From Spartobacteria bacterium (GTDB taxonomy: Bacteria; Verrucomicrobiota; Verrucomicrobiia; Chthoniobacterales; UBA10450), in contig PNAA01000058.1 in assembly GCA_003169975.1 (NCBI GenBank), positions 1 to 64,000 on the forward strand: a stretch of 64,000 nt of DNA, given 5' to 3'. The notes beneath the pieces were generated by a model that ran no database searches, was not told the DNA's origin, and saw only the letters and a list, made by a program, of their open reading frames with translations. A program made the position numbers and the translations under genes. This document shows, one piece after another, positions 1 to 8,349 of the stretch; within the stretch, counting starts at the first letter, position 1, and every line of letters begins with the position of its first letter.

Positions 1-167
1 TGGCGCTGCGTGCGCGCGGCGCAAGCGCGCAAATAGTCGGCGTAGATCTCGTAGAAGCGGCTGCGACTGAGGCTCAGTTCAGAGGCTGCTTCGCTTGCTG
101 GCAAAGCTTGTCGTCGGAACCGTGCCAGGACATCACGAACGAAAGGAGCGGCGTGGCGACCGCTCAA
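1..167 (-). CDS. Partial transposase-like helix-turn-helix protein, cut by the window edge
   Basis: A minus-strand frame is open from a possible TTG start at 165-167 to the left edge, about 55 codons. It is basic and contains SELSLSRSRFYEIY followed by ADYLRACAA, which resembles the N-terminal HTH of IS transposases that bind the element ends. It sits head to head with the transporter at 190, whose N-terminus looks short, so an insertion event is plausible. Only the N-terminal helices are visible, so neither the IS family nor intactness can be judged. Confidence 0.4.
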   Translation of the reverse strand, partial: MSGRHAAPFVRDVLARFRRQALPASEAASELSLSRSRFYEIYADYLRACAARTQR

Positions 168-189
168 CTGCTGGTAGTTTTTTCAAGCC

Positions 190-1275
190 ATGAAGGTAGG
201 GGATGGGAGCGCGAGCGCATTTTTTACGGACATCCTCGTTAACCTGCTTTGCCTGCTGACCGGCTTCGCGCTGTTGTCGCGCCACTTTGAGAAGAGTCAC
301 GTGCCCGTCGTGCTGCCAAAATTTTTGCCGCACGAATGGAAGGGCGCCTTCGCTCTCCTTGTCCCGGTCTGGGTGCTCTCTTCTTTTCTCGATAATATTG
401 CGGCCGGGCTCATCGGCGGCGCGATGGCGCATCAACTCTTCCGCGCGAAAGTGCACAGCGGTTATCTCGCCGCGATCGTCGCCGCGTCCAGCGCGGGCGG
501 CGCTTGGAGCGTGGTCGGCGATACCACCACCACCATGATGTGGATCGACGGCGTTTCGCCGCTCGCGGTTTTCGAGGCGATCATCGCCTCCTCGATCGCG
601 CTGTTCATCTTCGGAATCCCGGCGGCGATGAAGCAACAGAAGTATTCGCCGCTTCTCCGCCACACTCACGAGCATACGCATGTCGATTGGGTGCGCGTCG
701 GAATCGTCGGGCTCATTCTTGTTCTCGCGATTGGGACCAACGTCACGATCAACGTCAGGTTCCCCGCGCTCGCGGATCATTTTCCTTTTATCGGGGTGGC
801 CGTCTGGGTAGCCATTTTGCTTTCTGTCGGAGTGCGCAGGCCGGATTGGGAAGTGCTGCCGGAGACCGTCAAAGGCTCCAGTTTCTTGCTTTCGCTCGTG
901 CTCTGCGCTTCGATGATGCCGGTCGAAAAATTGCCGGTCGCATCGTGGCAGTCAGCCTTCGGTCTCGGCATTTTGTCCTCCATCTTCGACAACATCCCGC
1001 TCACCGCGTTGGCCCTTAAACAAGGCGGGTACGACTGGGGCTTCCTGGCCTTCACCGTCGGGTTCGGCGGTTCCGTGGTCTGGTTCGGTTCCTCGTCGGG
1101 AGTCGCGCTGACCAATCTTTACCCCGAAGAACGAAGTGTCTGGCAATGGGTGCGGCACGGCTGGCCCGTCGCCCTCGCCTACGTCATTGCCTTTTTTGCC
1201 ATGCTCTCCGTTTGGGCGTGGCATCCCGACGCACCGCACAAGGAACGAGCCGTCGAAATCCATGCGCCCCGCTAG
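190..1275 (+). CDS. NhaD/citrate-transporter-like membrane ion transporter, possibly 5'-truncated
   Basis: Polytopic inner-membrane protein of 361 residues with about ten hydrophobic segments. Signatures are SSFLDNIAAGLIGG, the GGAWSVVGDTTTTMMWI block and a second DNIPLTALAL re-entrant motif. They match the ion-transporter superfamily that includes NhaD-type Na+/H+ antiporters and citrate transporters; the substrate cannot be read. Family members usually have 60-100 more residues before the first DN motif, which here lies near residue 68. The frame is open only back to about 178, right beside the transposase-like fragment, so loss of the original start is likely. The ATG at 190 has no convincing ribosome binding site. 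Confidence 0.7.
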   Translation: MKVGDGSASAFFTDILVNLLCLLTGFALLSRHFEKSHVPVVLPKFLPHEWKGAFALLVPVWVLSSFLDNIAAGLIGGAMAHQLFRAKVHSGYLAAIVAASSAGGAWSVVGDTTTTMMWIDGVSPLAVFEAIIASSIALFIFGIPAAMKQQKYSPLLRHTHEHTHVDWVRVGIVGLILVLAIGTNVTINVRFPALADHFPFIGVAVWVAILLSVGVRRPDWEVLPETVKGSSFLLSLVLCASMMPVEKLPVASWQSAFGLGILSSIFDNIPLTALALKQGGYDWGFLAFTVGFGGSVVWFGSSSGVALTNLYPEERSVWQWVRHGWPVALAYVIAFFAMLSVWAWHPDAPHKERAVEIHAPR

Positions 1276-1325
1276 CTGCCGCAACTGACTTCGCCTTCGC
1301 GGGGGGACGTGCTACCATCGGGCGC

Positions 1326-2327
1326 GTGAAGATTCTCGAGCTCCGGTTTAACACAGGAAAATCATGGATGACGCTGGCCGCGGCTCTCCCGGCCTTCGCG
1401 GTCCTGCTCGGCGCGGCTCCGGCTTTTGGCGCTGACCGGTCGCGACCGCAGCCCGCCCTGGAGAGGCCAGACTTCCAGGCTTTGCCTCTCGAGCGTTCAA
1501 GCCAAAATCATCTTCTGGTGCGGGCCGAGATCAATGGCAAGCCGGCCCTGCTCGGGGTGGATACCGGCGCGCCGGTGAGCGCGATCGCAGCCTCGCGTCG
1601 CACGCATTTCGGGATGTCGGCCATTCCCGGCACTTCCAAACTTCCGCTTCGTTTGAAGATCAACGGCGGCTTCAATCGCGTCACGATCGCGCATCGGCTT
1701 CGGCTGGGTGCGCTCACTCTCATCGACGAGCCGATGGTTGCGATCGACCTGAGCGGCCCGGCCCGCGCCGCGCATGATTTTCACGAGCAGGAACTCGACG
1801 GCATCCTCGGCGCCGACATCCTGTTCCCGACCCAGGCGGTGCTCGATTGCAAGCAGCAGGTCTTGTTCATGAAAGTCGATCCCGACGTGCCCGGCACCGT
1901 ACCGGGAGTCAATCACCGCGGCTGGAAAAACATGCCGATCCGCGTGACCAAAGGCTGGAATCTCTACGTCGACAGTAAACTAAACGGAAAAGCCGCCCAG
2001 CTGATGATCGATACCGGCGCTTTCACCACCCTGATCCATCGCCCGTTCGTCCGCGAGATGCGTCTTGCGGTGCGCGACACGCCTTACACTTCTGGTGCGG
2101 TCAATCTCGAAGAACGCGGCTTGCAACTGGCGACCATCCGACGCTTTTCGGTCGGCCCTTTTCTGGTCAAAGGAAAAGAGGTCGGCGTGATGGACCTGCA
2201 GGGATTGATTCACGGCGATTTGCTGAAGAGCGCACCGCCGGTAGCGGGATTGTTAGGCTCGGAGTTCCTGCGTCGCAATCACGCCATCATCGATTTCGGG
2301 ACACGCACGCTCTATTTGAAGCTGTAG
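1326..2327 (+). CDS. Secreted retropepsin-like aspartyl protease with two DTG motifs
   Basis: About 334 residues from GTG 1326, or 320 from ATG 1368, which has AGGAAA about 8 nt upstream. The N-terminus ends a hydrophobic run at AAPAFGA, a plausible signal peptidase site. Two catalytic-type motifs occur in one chain, LLGVDTGAPVS and LMIDTGAFTTLI, each followed by a hydrophobic-Gly element (ILGAD and LLGSEFL). Retropepsin-like domains normally have one DTG and dimerise; two in one chain would allow an intramolecular dimer. The preceding gene ends about 50 bp upstream. Function in the envelope is unknown. Confidence 0.7.
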   Translation: MKILELRFNTGKSWMTLAAALPAFAVLLGAAPAFGADRSRPQPALERPDFQALPLERSSQNHLLVRAEINGKPALLGVDTGAPVSAIAASRRTHFGMSAIPGTSKLPLRLKINGGFNRVTIAHRLRLGALTLIDEPMVAIDLSGPARAAHDFHEQELDGILGADILFPTQAVLDCKQQVLFMKVDPDVPGTVPGVNHRGWKNMPIRVTKGWNLYVDSKLNGKAAQLMIDTGAFTTLIHRPFVREMRLAVRDTPYTSGAVNLEERGLQLATIRRFSVGPFLVKGKEVGVMDLQGLIHGDLLKSAPPVAGLLGSEFLRRNHAIIDFGTRTLYLKL

Positions 2328-2465
2328 CCGTCGCCCTGTGGGCGATGCCAGCACCGACGTCCGATTGCCTCGGGCGGACATGCGTCACGCTTCGCACAGC
2401 GAAGCGACTACAGGCGTCGCGAAAAATCGAATGCGCGCGGGCGCCATCCATGCCACAGGTCTGAG
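2328..2465. repeat. Intergenic stretch with a partial copy of the GCTTCGC/GCGAAGC palindrome
   Basis: Right after the protease stop there is a short CGCCC-TGT-GGGCG hairpin. At about 2390-2413 lies CGCTTCGCACAGCGAAGCG followed by ACTAC. It closely resembles the palindromes at 7297-7319, 7371-7393 and 25161-25183. No gene is visible here. Confidence 0.6.
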
Positions 2466-3089
2466 ATGAAACTCACGTTGTTCTGCTGCCTGCTCGTCTG
2501 CTCTCTTGGCCTGGCGAATCTCCGCGGCCAGGACGCAACCAAACCCGAAGAAAAGAAACCCATGGATACAAATCAGAAGGAAGTGGCCGTGCTCAAGACG
2601 AGCGATGGCGAAATGGTCGTCGAATTTTGGCCCGAAGTGGCGCCGAAGACGGTCGAGAATTTCAAGAAACTGGCGCGCCAGGGCTTTTACGATGGGACCG
2701 CATTTCATCGCATCATGAAGGGATTCATGATCCAGGGCGGCGATCCGAACACCAAGGATCTGGCGAACGAAAGCAGCTACGGCACCGGCGGCCCGGGCTA
2801 CAAAATCCCGGCGGAATTCAACGATCGTCCGCATATCCGCGGCGTTCTTTCGATGGCGCGTTCTGCCGACCCGAACTCGGCCGGGAGCCAGTTTTTCATC
2901 TGCCTCGGCATCGCCAGCTCGCTCGACCATCAATACACCGCCTTCGGCAAAGTGATCAAAGGCCTCGACGTGCTCGATAAAATCGGGGCCACGCCCGTCA
3001 CCCGGAGCGCGATGGGCGAAGCGAGCAAGCCGACCACTCGTGTCGCGCTCGAGAGCGTGAAGATCGTGCCGGCGGATTCGGCGAAGTAA
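2466..3089 (+). CDS. Exported peptidyl-prolyl cis-trans isomerase, cyclophilin type
   Basis: A 207-residue cyclophilin. The first 20 residues form a signal peptide (MKLTLFCCLLVCSLGLANL), then a charged linker, then the domain from about residue 38. Family markers are FHRIMKGFMIQGGDP, NSAGSQFFI and LDHQYTAFGKV. It should catalyse X-Pro isomerisation in the periplasm. It ends 2 nt before the aguB start, so the two are probably co-transcribed. Active-site Arg and Phe residues appear intact. Confidence 0.9.
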   Translation: MKLTLFCCLLVCSLGLANLRGQDATKPEEKKPMDTNQKEVAVLKTSDGEMVVEFWPEVAPKTVENFKKLARQGFYDGTAFHRIMKGFMIQGGDPNTKDLANESSYGTGGPGYKIPAEFNDRPHIRGVLSMARSADPNSAGSQFFICLGIASSLDHQYTAFGKVIKGLDVLDKIGATPVTRSAMGEASKPTTRVALESVKIVPADSAK

Positions 3090-3091
3090 CC

Positions 3092-3976
3092 ATGCCTAAC
3101 GACAGCTCGCGCGTCGCACTGGTCCAGATGCAGTGCGGCCCCGAGCCGGAGACCAACTTCGCCAAAGCCGTCGCGCGGGTACGCGAAGCGGCGCAGCAGG
3201 GCGCGCAGATTATTTGTCTGCCGGAACTCTTCCGGTCGCAATATTTCTGCCAGTCGGAGGACCACGCCAACTTCGCGCTCGCCGAGGAAATCCCGGGGCC
3301 GTCCACCCAGTCGTTAGGCGAAGTCGCCCGCGAGACCGGCGCGATCATCATCGCGTCGCTCTTCGAGAAGCGCGCTGCGGGTCTCTACCACAACACCGCG
3401 GCGATCATCGGCACTGACGGCAAACTGCTCGGAAAATATCGCAAGATGCACATCCCGGATGACCCTTCTTATTACGAGAAGTTTTATTTCACGCCGGGCG
3501 ATCTCGGCTTCCAAGCCTGGCCGACCGCGCACGGCAAGATCGGCGTCTGCGTCTGCTGGGACCAATGGTATCCGGAAGCCGCCCGCCTAACGACGCTGCG
3601 CGGCGCCGAGATTCTCTTCTATCCGACCGCGATCGGCTGGCATCCATCCGAGAAAGCGAAATACGGCTACGCCCAGCATTCCGCCTGGGAAACGATGCAG
3701 CGCAGCCACGCCATCGCCAACGGCTGCTTCGTCGCCGCGGTCAATCGCGTCGGCCACGAAGGGCCCGCGGGCGGCGACGGGATCGAGTTCTGGGGCCAAA
3801 GCTTTATCGTCGCCCCGAGCGGCGAGATCCTCGCCAAGGCGAGCATCGATCGCGAAGAAATTATCTTCGCCGACGTGGAATGGAAGCGCGTGAACGAACA
3901 CCGCAACCATTGGCCGTTCCTCCGCGACCGCCGCATCGATGCCTATGCGGGGCTCGAGCAGCGGATGCTCGACTAG
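3092..3976 (+). CDS. aguB: Carbon-nitrogen hydrolase, N-carbamoylputrescine amidase type
   Basis: A 294-residue nitrilase-superfamily protein. The catalytic triad is visible as Glu in CLPELFRSQYF, Lys in KYRKMHIPDD and Cys in GVCVCWDQWYPEAAR. The last motif and the full length fit AguB, which converts N-carbamoylputrescine to putrescine, CO2 and ammonia. No agmatine deiminase (aguA) lies nearby, so the polyamine role rests on similarity only. A decayed second copy of its C-terminus lies at 5402-5567. Two copies of the dispersed word GCCTAACG occur inside (3312, 3585) and one over the start codon (3094). Confidence 0.85.
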   Translation: MPNDSSRVALVQMQCGPEPETNFAKAVARVREAAQQGAQIICLPELFRSQYFCQSEDHANFALAEEIPGPSTQSLGEVARETGAIIIASLFEKRAAGLYHNTAAIIGTDGKLLGKYRKMHIPDDPSYYEKFYFTPGDLGFQAWPTAHGKIGVCVCWDQWYPEAARLTTLRGAEILFYPTAIGWHPSEKAKYGYAQHSAWETMQRSHAIANGCFVAAVNRVGHEGPAGGDGIEFWGQSFIVAPSGEILAKASIDREEIIFADVEWKRVNEHRNHWPFLRDRRIDAYAGLEQRMLD

Positions 3977-4063
3977 CAATTCCGCAGCCTAGCTCGCGCT
4001 AAGGGAAAACCCTGGCCATTTCGCGCCGAGTTGTCATGCTTTCACCTTCCGGGAGAAAGGCAG

Positions 4064-5395
4064 ATGCAAATGAAAACCATTGCCGTGCTGGCGGCGCCGC
4101 TCATTAGCGGTCTGGCCGCATTTGCTCAACCGACACCGGCCGCATCACCCGCGCAAGGGATGGATCCAATCGCGGAGCGTTACGTAAAGCTTGTCCTGGC
4201 CATGGGACAGCATGATCCCGACTATGTCGATGCCTACTACGGACCCCCAGCCTGGAAATCGAAAGCCGAGGCCGCGAAAGCACCCCTGGCCACCATCGCA
4301 CAAAGCGCCGAGGATCTTCGCGGTCAGCTTTCGAAGGTCCCGCCGCCGAAGGAAGAGATCGAACGGTTGCGGCGCGAATACCTGGCGAAACAGCTCTCCG
4401 CGCTCGAAGCGCGGGTGCGCCTCTTACACGGGGAAAAGATGACTTTCGATCAGCAGTCGCAGGCGCTTTATGATGCCGTCGCGCCTACTTATTCCACCGA
4501 ACATTTTCAAAAACTCATTGATGAAATCGAAGCGACCGGCGCACTGAAACCAGCGGGCGCCTCGGATCATCGCTTGCTTGCCGAGCGCTACGCGGATTGG
4601 CGCAAAGCCTTTATCGTTCCCAAGGACAGGCTCGATGCCGTTTTCCAGCTCGCAATCAAGGAGTGCCGGGCCCGCACGCTCGCCCATCTGCACTTACCGC
4701 CTGACGAAAGCTTCACGGTCGAATATGTGACGAACAAACCTTGGGGCGGCTACAATTGGTATAAGGGCCACTTTCGGAGTGTGATTCAGGTGAACACCGA
4801 TCTGCCGACCTACATCGATCGCGCGGTCGATCTCGCCGCACATGAGGGTTATCCCGGTCACCACGTTTACAACACTCTCTTGGAGAAGAATCTCACCCGA
4901 GGTCGCGGCTGGGTCGAGTTTTCGGTTTATGCGCTCTTCTCGCCACAGTCGTTAGTCGCGGAAGGCACCGCGAATTTTGGGCGCGAGGTCGTCCTCACCA
5001 AACCGGAACGGCGGAAGTTCGAAAAGGAGCTCCTTTGGCCGGCGGCCGGACTCGATCCCGCGCGGGCGGATGAATATTATGCAGTGCAGGATTTGATGAT
5101 AAAACTCAGCTACGTTGGCAACGAAGCGGCGCGCCAGTTGATCGACGGCAAGATTGACGCGCACGCCGCGGCGGCATGGATGGAAAAGTACGGGCTGCAG
5201 GATCCCGACCGGGCGAAGAAATTCGTCCAGTTCGCTCAGCATTACGGGAGCTACGTCATCAACTACAACTACGGCGAAGATCTCGTCCGGCAGTACATCG
5301 AGAAACAGGACGGCACGCCGGATCATCCGGAAAAACGCTGGGAAGAGTTTGGGAAATTGCTCTCCTCGCCCCGGTTGCCGAGCGGATTGCGGTAG
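4064..5395 (+). CDS. Exported DUF885-like metalloprotease-type protein
   Basis: About 443 residues. I chose ATG 4064 because GGAGAAAGG lies 5 nt upstream; the frame is also open to a TTG at 4031. The start MQMKTIAVLAAPLISG... ending AAFAQ is a signal peptide. The centre holds AAHEGYPGHHVYN, the HExxPGHH zinc-type signature of DUF885 proteins, followed by VAEGTANFG, which could supply a further ligand. The family is thought to be peptidase-related, but substrates are not established. It is monocistronic by spacing. Confidence 0.7.
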   Translation: MQMKTIAVLAAPLISGLAAFAQPTPAASPAQGMDPIAERYVKLVLAMGQHDPDYVDAYYGPPAWKSKAEAAKAPLATIAQSAEDLRGQLSKVPPPKEEIERLRREYLAKQLSALEARVRLLHGEKMTFDQQSQALYDAVAPTYSTEHFQKLIDEIEATGALKPAGASDHRLLAERYADWRKAFIVPKDRLDAVFQLAIKECRARTLAHLHLPPDESFTVEYVTNKPWGGYNWYKGHFRSVIQVNTDLPTYIDRAVDLAAHEGYPGHHVYNTLLEKNLTRGRGWVEFSVYALFSPQSLVAEGTANFGREVVLTKPERRKFEKELLWPAAGLDPARADEYYAVQDLMIKLSYVGNEAARQLIDGKIDAHAAAAWMEKYGLQDPDRAKKFVQFAQHYGSYVINYNYGEDLVRQYIEKQDGTPDHPEKRWEEFGKLLSSPRLPSGLR

Positions 5396-5401
5396 CGCAA
5401 C

Positions 5402-5567
5402 GAGTCACCCCGCGCCTGGGAGGCGGCAAAGGACGCAATCGCGAAAGGTTGCCTCGTCGGAGCGAACAATCGCGTCGGCCATGAAGCACCGCACCTGTTG
5501 ACCTTCCTGCGCGACCGCCGGATCGACGCCGAGGCCGGAATCGAACGGCGGCTGCCGGATGAATGTT
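5402..5567 (+). pseudogene. Fragment of a carbon-nitrogen hydrolase (aguB-like) gene
   Basis: Translation gives AWEAAKDAIAKGCLVGANNR then VGHE, joined directly to FLRDRRIDAEAGIERRL. The intact gene at 3092 has AWETMQRSHAIANGCFVAAV then NRVGHE, followed about 50 residues later by FLRDRRIDAYAGLEQRM. The two blocks align well, but everything between them is missing, and there is no N-terminal two-thirds. It is a remnant of a paralogue or an old duplicate, with an internal deletion. The frame stays open into the next intergenic stretch. Confidence 0.75.
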
Positions 5568-5617
5568 ACCCCGGTCGCGCCGACTTTTATTTCGTCGCAG
5601 TCGTCGTAGTTTGGTCG

Positions 5618-6157
5618 ATGAAAACAAACCGACTACTTCGCGCAGCAATCTGCCTGCTCGCGGCGGGCTCGCTCGCTCTGATCACCGCGACCACCTCCGC
5701 CGGAGAGCCAACCAAAGCCATCGCCGTCTTGCACCCCACGAAAGGCAGCAACGTGGAAGGCATCGTCACGTTCACCAAATCGGGCGATGAAATAAAAATC
5801 GTCGCCGACATCACGGGACTCACGCCGGGCATGCACGGATTCCACATTCACGAATTCGGCGATTGCTCGTCGCCCGATGGCAAATCGGCCGGCGGACATT
5901 TCAATCCGACGAACAATCCGCACGCCGGACACGACGTCGCGCAACGTCACGAAGGCGACATGGGCAACCTCGAAGCCGACAGCGCGGGCAAAGCGCATCT
6001 CGAGCTGACCGACAAGATGATGACGATGAGCGGCGAGAGATCGATCATCGGCCGCGGCGTCATCGTGCATGAAAAAGCCGACGACCTGAAATCGCAGCCA
6101 GTCGGCAACGCCGGCGCCCGCGTCGCCTGCGGCGTGATCGGGATCGCCCAGCCCTAA
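5618..6157 (+). CDS. sodC: Superoxide dismutase [Cu-Zn], exported
   Basis: A 179-residue protein starting MKTNRLLRAAICLLAAGSLA, a signal peptide, so it acts in the periplasm on superoxide. Metal-binding motifs are visible: GFHIHEFGDCSS with two copper His and the disulfide Cys, GGHFNPTNNPHAGH with the zinc and bridging His, HEGDMGNL, then the C-terminal VIVHEKADDL and GNAGARVACGVIGIA. All expected ligands seem present. Its stop overlaps a CCTAACG word. It is flanked by the aguB remnant upstream and a palindromic repeat downstream. Confidence 0.93.
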   Translation: MKTNRLLRAAICLLAAGSLALITATTSAGEPTKAIAVLHPTKGSNVEGIVTFTKSGDEIKIVADITGLTPGMHGFHIHEFGDCSSPDGKSAGGHFNPTNNPHAGHDVAQRHEGDMGNLEADSAGKAHLELTDKMMTMSGERSIIGRGVIVHEKADDLKSQPVGNAGARVACGVIGIAQP

Positions 6158-6165
6158 CGACCAAT

Positions 6166-6216
6166 GTGGGAGCCGCCTTAGTGCGGCGAAGATCGGGGCG
6201 CCAAGGCCCCTCCCAC
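6166..6216. repeat. REP-like palindromic element
   Basis: GTGGGAG at 6166 and CTCCCAC ending at 6216 form a terminal inverted repeat. Inside is GCCGCCTTAGTGCGGC, a second hairpin, and GGGGCGCCAAGGCCCC, a third. It lies between the sodC stop and the next start. The architecture fits a REP or small MITE-like element; a terminator role is possible. Confidence 0.55.
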
Positions 6217-6242
6217 TTTCGACTGTTCCAAGTCACGGCCCG

Positions 6243-7298
6243 GTGCAAACAATGCCCACGATGCAATTGCTGACGCTCAAGGAAATCCGCCAGGCCGTCC
6301 CGCAAGGGCCGCTCGAAGCGCGCGTCCACGTGCAGCTCGAAACTGTTGCGGCGAAATTTACCCGCGAGCAGAAACCGTATTGCGAGCTCACGCTGGCCGA
6401 CGCGGCCGATCGCATGACGCTGCGCGTCTGGAGCGATAGTCCGAACTTCAAAGCCTGCGACTCGATGCAGAGCGGTGATTTCGTCGAGATCACGGGCGAG
6501 TTTTATCAGCATCAACAGTACGGGCTCGACGTTCGCCAGTGGAAATCGCGCCCGCTCACCGCCGAGGAACAAGCGCACCTTTTGCAAGGCCCGCCCGGGC
6601 TCCGCGCGAAGCAAGCCGCCGATTGGGAATTCATCGGCGCGACGACCGCCGCGATCCGCGATCCGCGGCTCTACGCGCTCTGCGCTGCATTCATCGCGGA
6701 TTACGGCGCGCGCTTTCGCAACACCGCCGGTGCCCGCACGTATCATCACGCGCGTCGCGGCGGTCTGGTCGAGCACACCGCTCAGATGATGCGGGTCGCG
6801 GCGCAAATCGCGCCGCTCTACCCAGATCTCAATCTCGATTTATTGGTCGCCGGCATTCTTTTTCACGATGCTGGCAAGCTTTGGGAGAATCATCTTCCTG
6901 AGACCGGCTTCAGCATGCCTTTCGACGAGCGCGGCGAGATGGTCGGGCACATCGGGATCGGGATGGAGCTGGTCAACTCGCTCTGGCGAAAAATCCAGAC
7001 CGACGAGCGCGCGGCGGAATGGCAAAAACTCTCGCCGCCGATGGAGGATTGCCGGCTGCACTTGCTCCACCTGATCGCCTCGCACCACGGCGAACCGCAG
7101 TTCGGCTCACCGGTTTATCCAAAGACGCCCGAAGCGCTCGCGCTCAACTACATCGATAATCTCGACGCGCGCCTCGAAATGATCTTCGCCGGTTATTCCG
7201 TGGCGAAACCGCTCGCCGCCCGCATTTTCGAACGGGTGCGCCCGCTGCCGGGTAATCTCGTCACACCGCTGGCGAAGTTCTCGGAAGACGCCTTGTAG
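6243..7298 (+). CDS. OB-fold plus HD-domain 3'-5' exoribonuclease, YhaM/CBF1-like
   Basis: A 351-residue cytoplasmic protein. Residues 20-115 form an OB-fold nucleic-acid-binding domain (ARVHVQLETVAAKF, SGDFVEITGEFYQ). An HD phosphohydrolase domain follows, with HHARRGGLVEHT, LFHDAGKLWE, the metal-binding SHHGEPQFGSPVYPKTPEA and NYIDNLDARLE. This order is typical of YhaM-type 3'-5' exoribonucleases. Starts at GTG 6243, ATG 6252 and ATG 6261 are all in frame and I cannot separate them. Its TAG stop lies inside the GTAGAC end of a repeat element. Confidence 0.8.
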   Translation: MQTMPTMQLLTLKEIRQAVPQGPLEARVHVQLETVAAKFTREQKPYCELTLADAADRMTLRVWSDSPNFKACDSMQSGDFVEITGEFYQHQQYGLDVRQWKSRPLTAEEQAHLLQGPPGLRAKQAADWEFIGATTAAIRDPRLYALCAAFIADYGARFRNTAGARTYHHARRGGLVEHTAQMMRVAAQIAPLYPDLNLDLLVAGILFHDAGKLWENHLPETGFSMPFDERGEMVGHIGIGMELVNSLWRKIQTDERAAEWQKLSPPMEDCRLHLLHLIASHHGEPQFGSPVYPKTPEALALNYIDNLDARLEMIFAGYSVAKPLAARIFERVRPLPGNLVTPLAKFSEDAL

Positions 7299-7393
7299 AC
7301 GCTTCGCAGAGCGAAGCGTGGGACTGGCGTCAGAATGGCAGAAAAAGCCTGCTCCGACGCCTTCTCCTGCGCTTCGCAGAGCGAAGCGTCTAC
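7295..7393. repeat. 99-bp inverted-repeat element that carries the stop codons of both neighbours
   Basis: The ends are GTAGAC (7295) and GTCTAC (7388-7393). Each end continues into a perfect palindrome, GCTTCGC-AGA-GCGAAGC. The TAG inside GTAGAC is the stop of the exonuclease on plus, and the mirror TAG is the stop of the methyltransferase on minus. A relative at 25088-25183 shares the same ends and also contains the stop of its upstream gene. Confidence 0.75.
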
Positions 7394-8181
7394 AACAAGC
7401 GCCGCCGAGCTTCGGCCATGTATTTCTCGTCGATCTCGAACCCGACGAAACTCGTTAGGCCAGCGCGTTGCGCCGCGACCGCGGAATTTCCAATCCCGAG
7501 AAACGGATCGAGCATCGACTGCGTTCTCGCTAGGCCGTGGAGCAGAATGCAATTCGTCGCCAGTTGCACCGGAAACGTCGCCGGATGCGGGCGTTCTTTT
7601 GCCCGACGCTGGATCGTTTCGTAGGGAATGAACCACGTGTTGCCGCGACAACGGCGATCGCGCCCCGCCGTGTGGCTCCAGCGCGCGATGTTCGATTTGT
7701 CGGCGTAGGGAACACCCAGCGCAAGGCGATCGAGCGGCGTCTTTCCATTCGGCGTGAGATGAAAGATGTATTCGTGGCAGTCGTTCAGGAAGCGCGGCGA
7801 ACTGATCGGCTTGAAATGGCCGCGCGAAATTTCTTCTCCGGCGTCGTTTGGAATCGTAATCGCCTTGATCCAATGGATCGTATTTTGCAGAACGAAAATT
7901 TTTCGCAGTCGCAAAATCAGCTCGTGTGGCAGCATCGGATTGGAGGGCGCTGAGCCGATGTTGAGGAAAAGCGATCCGTTAGGCTGGAGCAGCCGGCGGA
8001 TCTGCGCGGCCCATTGTTCGCACCAATCGAGGTACGAAGCGCGATCCGCGGTATCGGCGAAAGTCCCATAGCGAATCCCGAGATTGTAGGGCGGCGAAGT
8101 AACCACGAGATCGATCGAAGCAGTCTGCAGCCGCGCCATTCCCGCCACGCAATCGCTCAGCCGCAAATCCAACTGGGTCAC
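7390..8181 (-). CDS. Orphan site-specific DNA methyltransferase, TSPPY type
   Basis: A 263-residue beta-class amino-methyltransferase. The catalytic motif IV is VVTSPPYNLGI near residue 30, and the SAM-binding motif I, DPFLGIGNSAVAAQRAG, lies near the C-terminus, followed by FVGFEIDEKYMAEA. The TSPPY form is common in N4-cytosine and some N6-adenine enzymes. It should methylate a short DNA site, but no restriction endonuclease or specificity subunit lies nearby, so it is an orphan. It converges with the exonuclease gene, sharing a repeat element between them. Confidence 0.8.
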   Translation of the reverse strand: MTQLDLRLSDCVAGMARLQTASIDLVVTSPPYNLGIRYGTFADTADRASYLDWCEQWAAQIRRLLQPNGSLFLNIGSAPSNPMLPHELILRLRKIFVLQNTIHWIKAITIPNDAGEEISRGHFKPISSPRFLNDCHEYIFHLTPNGKTPLDRLALGVPYADKSNIARWSHTAGRDRRCRGNTWFIPYETIQRRAKERPHPATFPVQLATNCILLHGLARTQSMLDPFLGIGNSAVAAQRAGLTSFVGFEIDEKYMAEARRRLL

Positions 8182-8214
8182 CGCGTAATCTAAGAGATGT
8201 CAGGGCGAGTAAAA

Positions 8215-8320
8215 GTCATCCCGAGCGGAGCCGAGGGATCCCGCTGCGCCACCTGCAACACCGGCTTCCCCAAATACGCCACGGGATCCGTCAACTCCGC
8301 CGCGCTCCGCTCAGGATGAC
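8215..8320. repeat. Inverted-repeat element with GTCATCC...GGATGAC ends
   Basis: GTCATCCCGAGCGGAG at 8215 is mirrored by CTCCGCTCAGGATGAC ending at 8320. The interior contains GAGGGATCC and its near-complement GGGATCC. This is the pattern of a small non-autonomous, REP- or MITE-like element. It lies between the divergent methyltransferase and thiG genes, so it may also carry promoter elements. Confidence 0.6.
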
Positions 8321-8349
8321 AGGTAGATTGTGCGCTATAGATTAACCGG

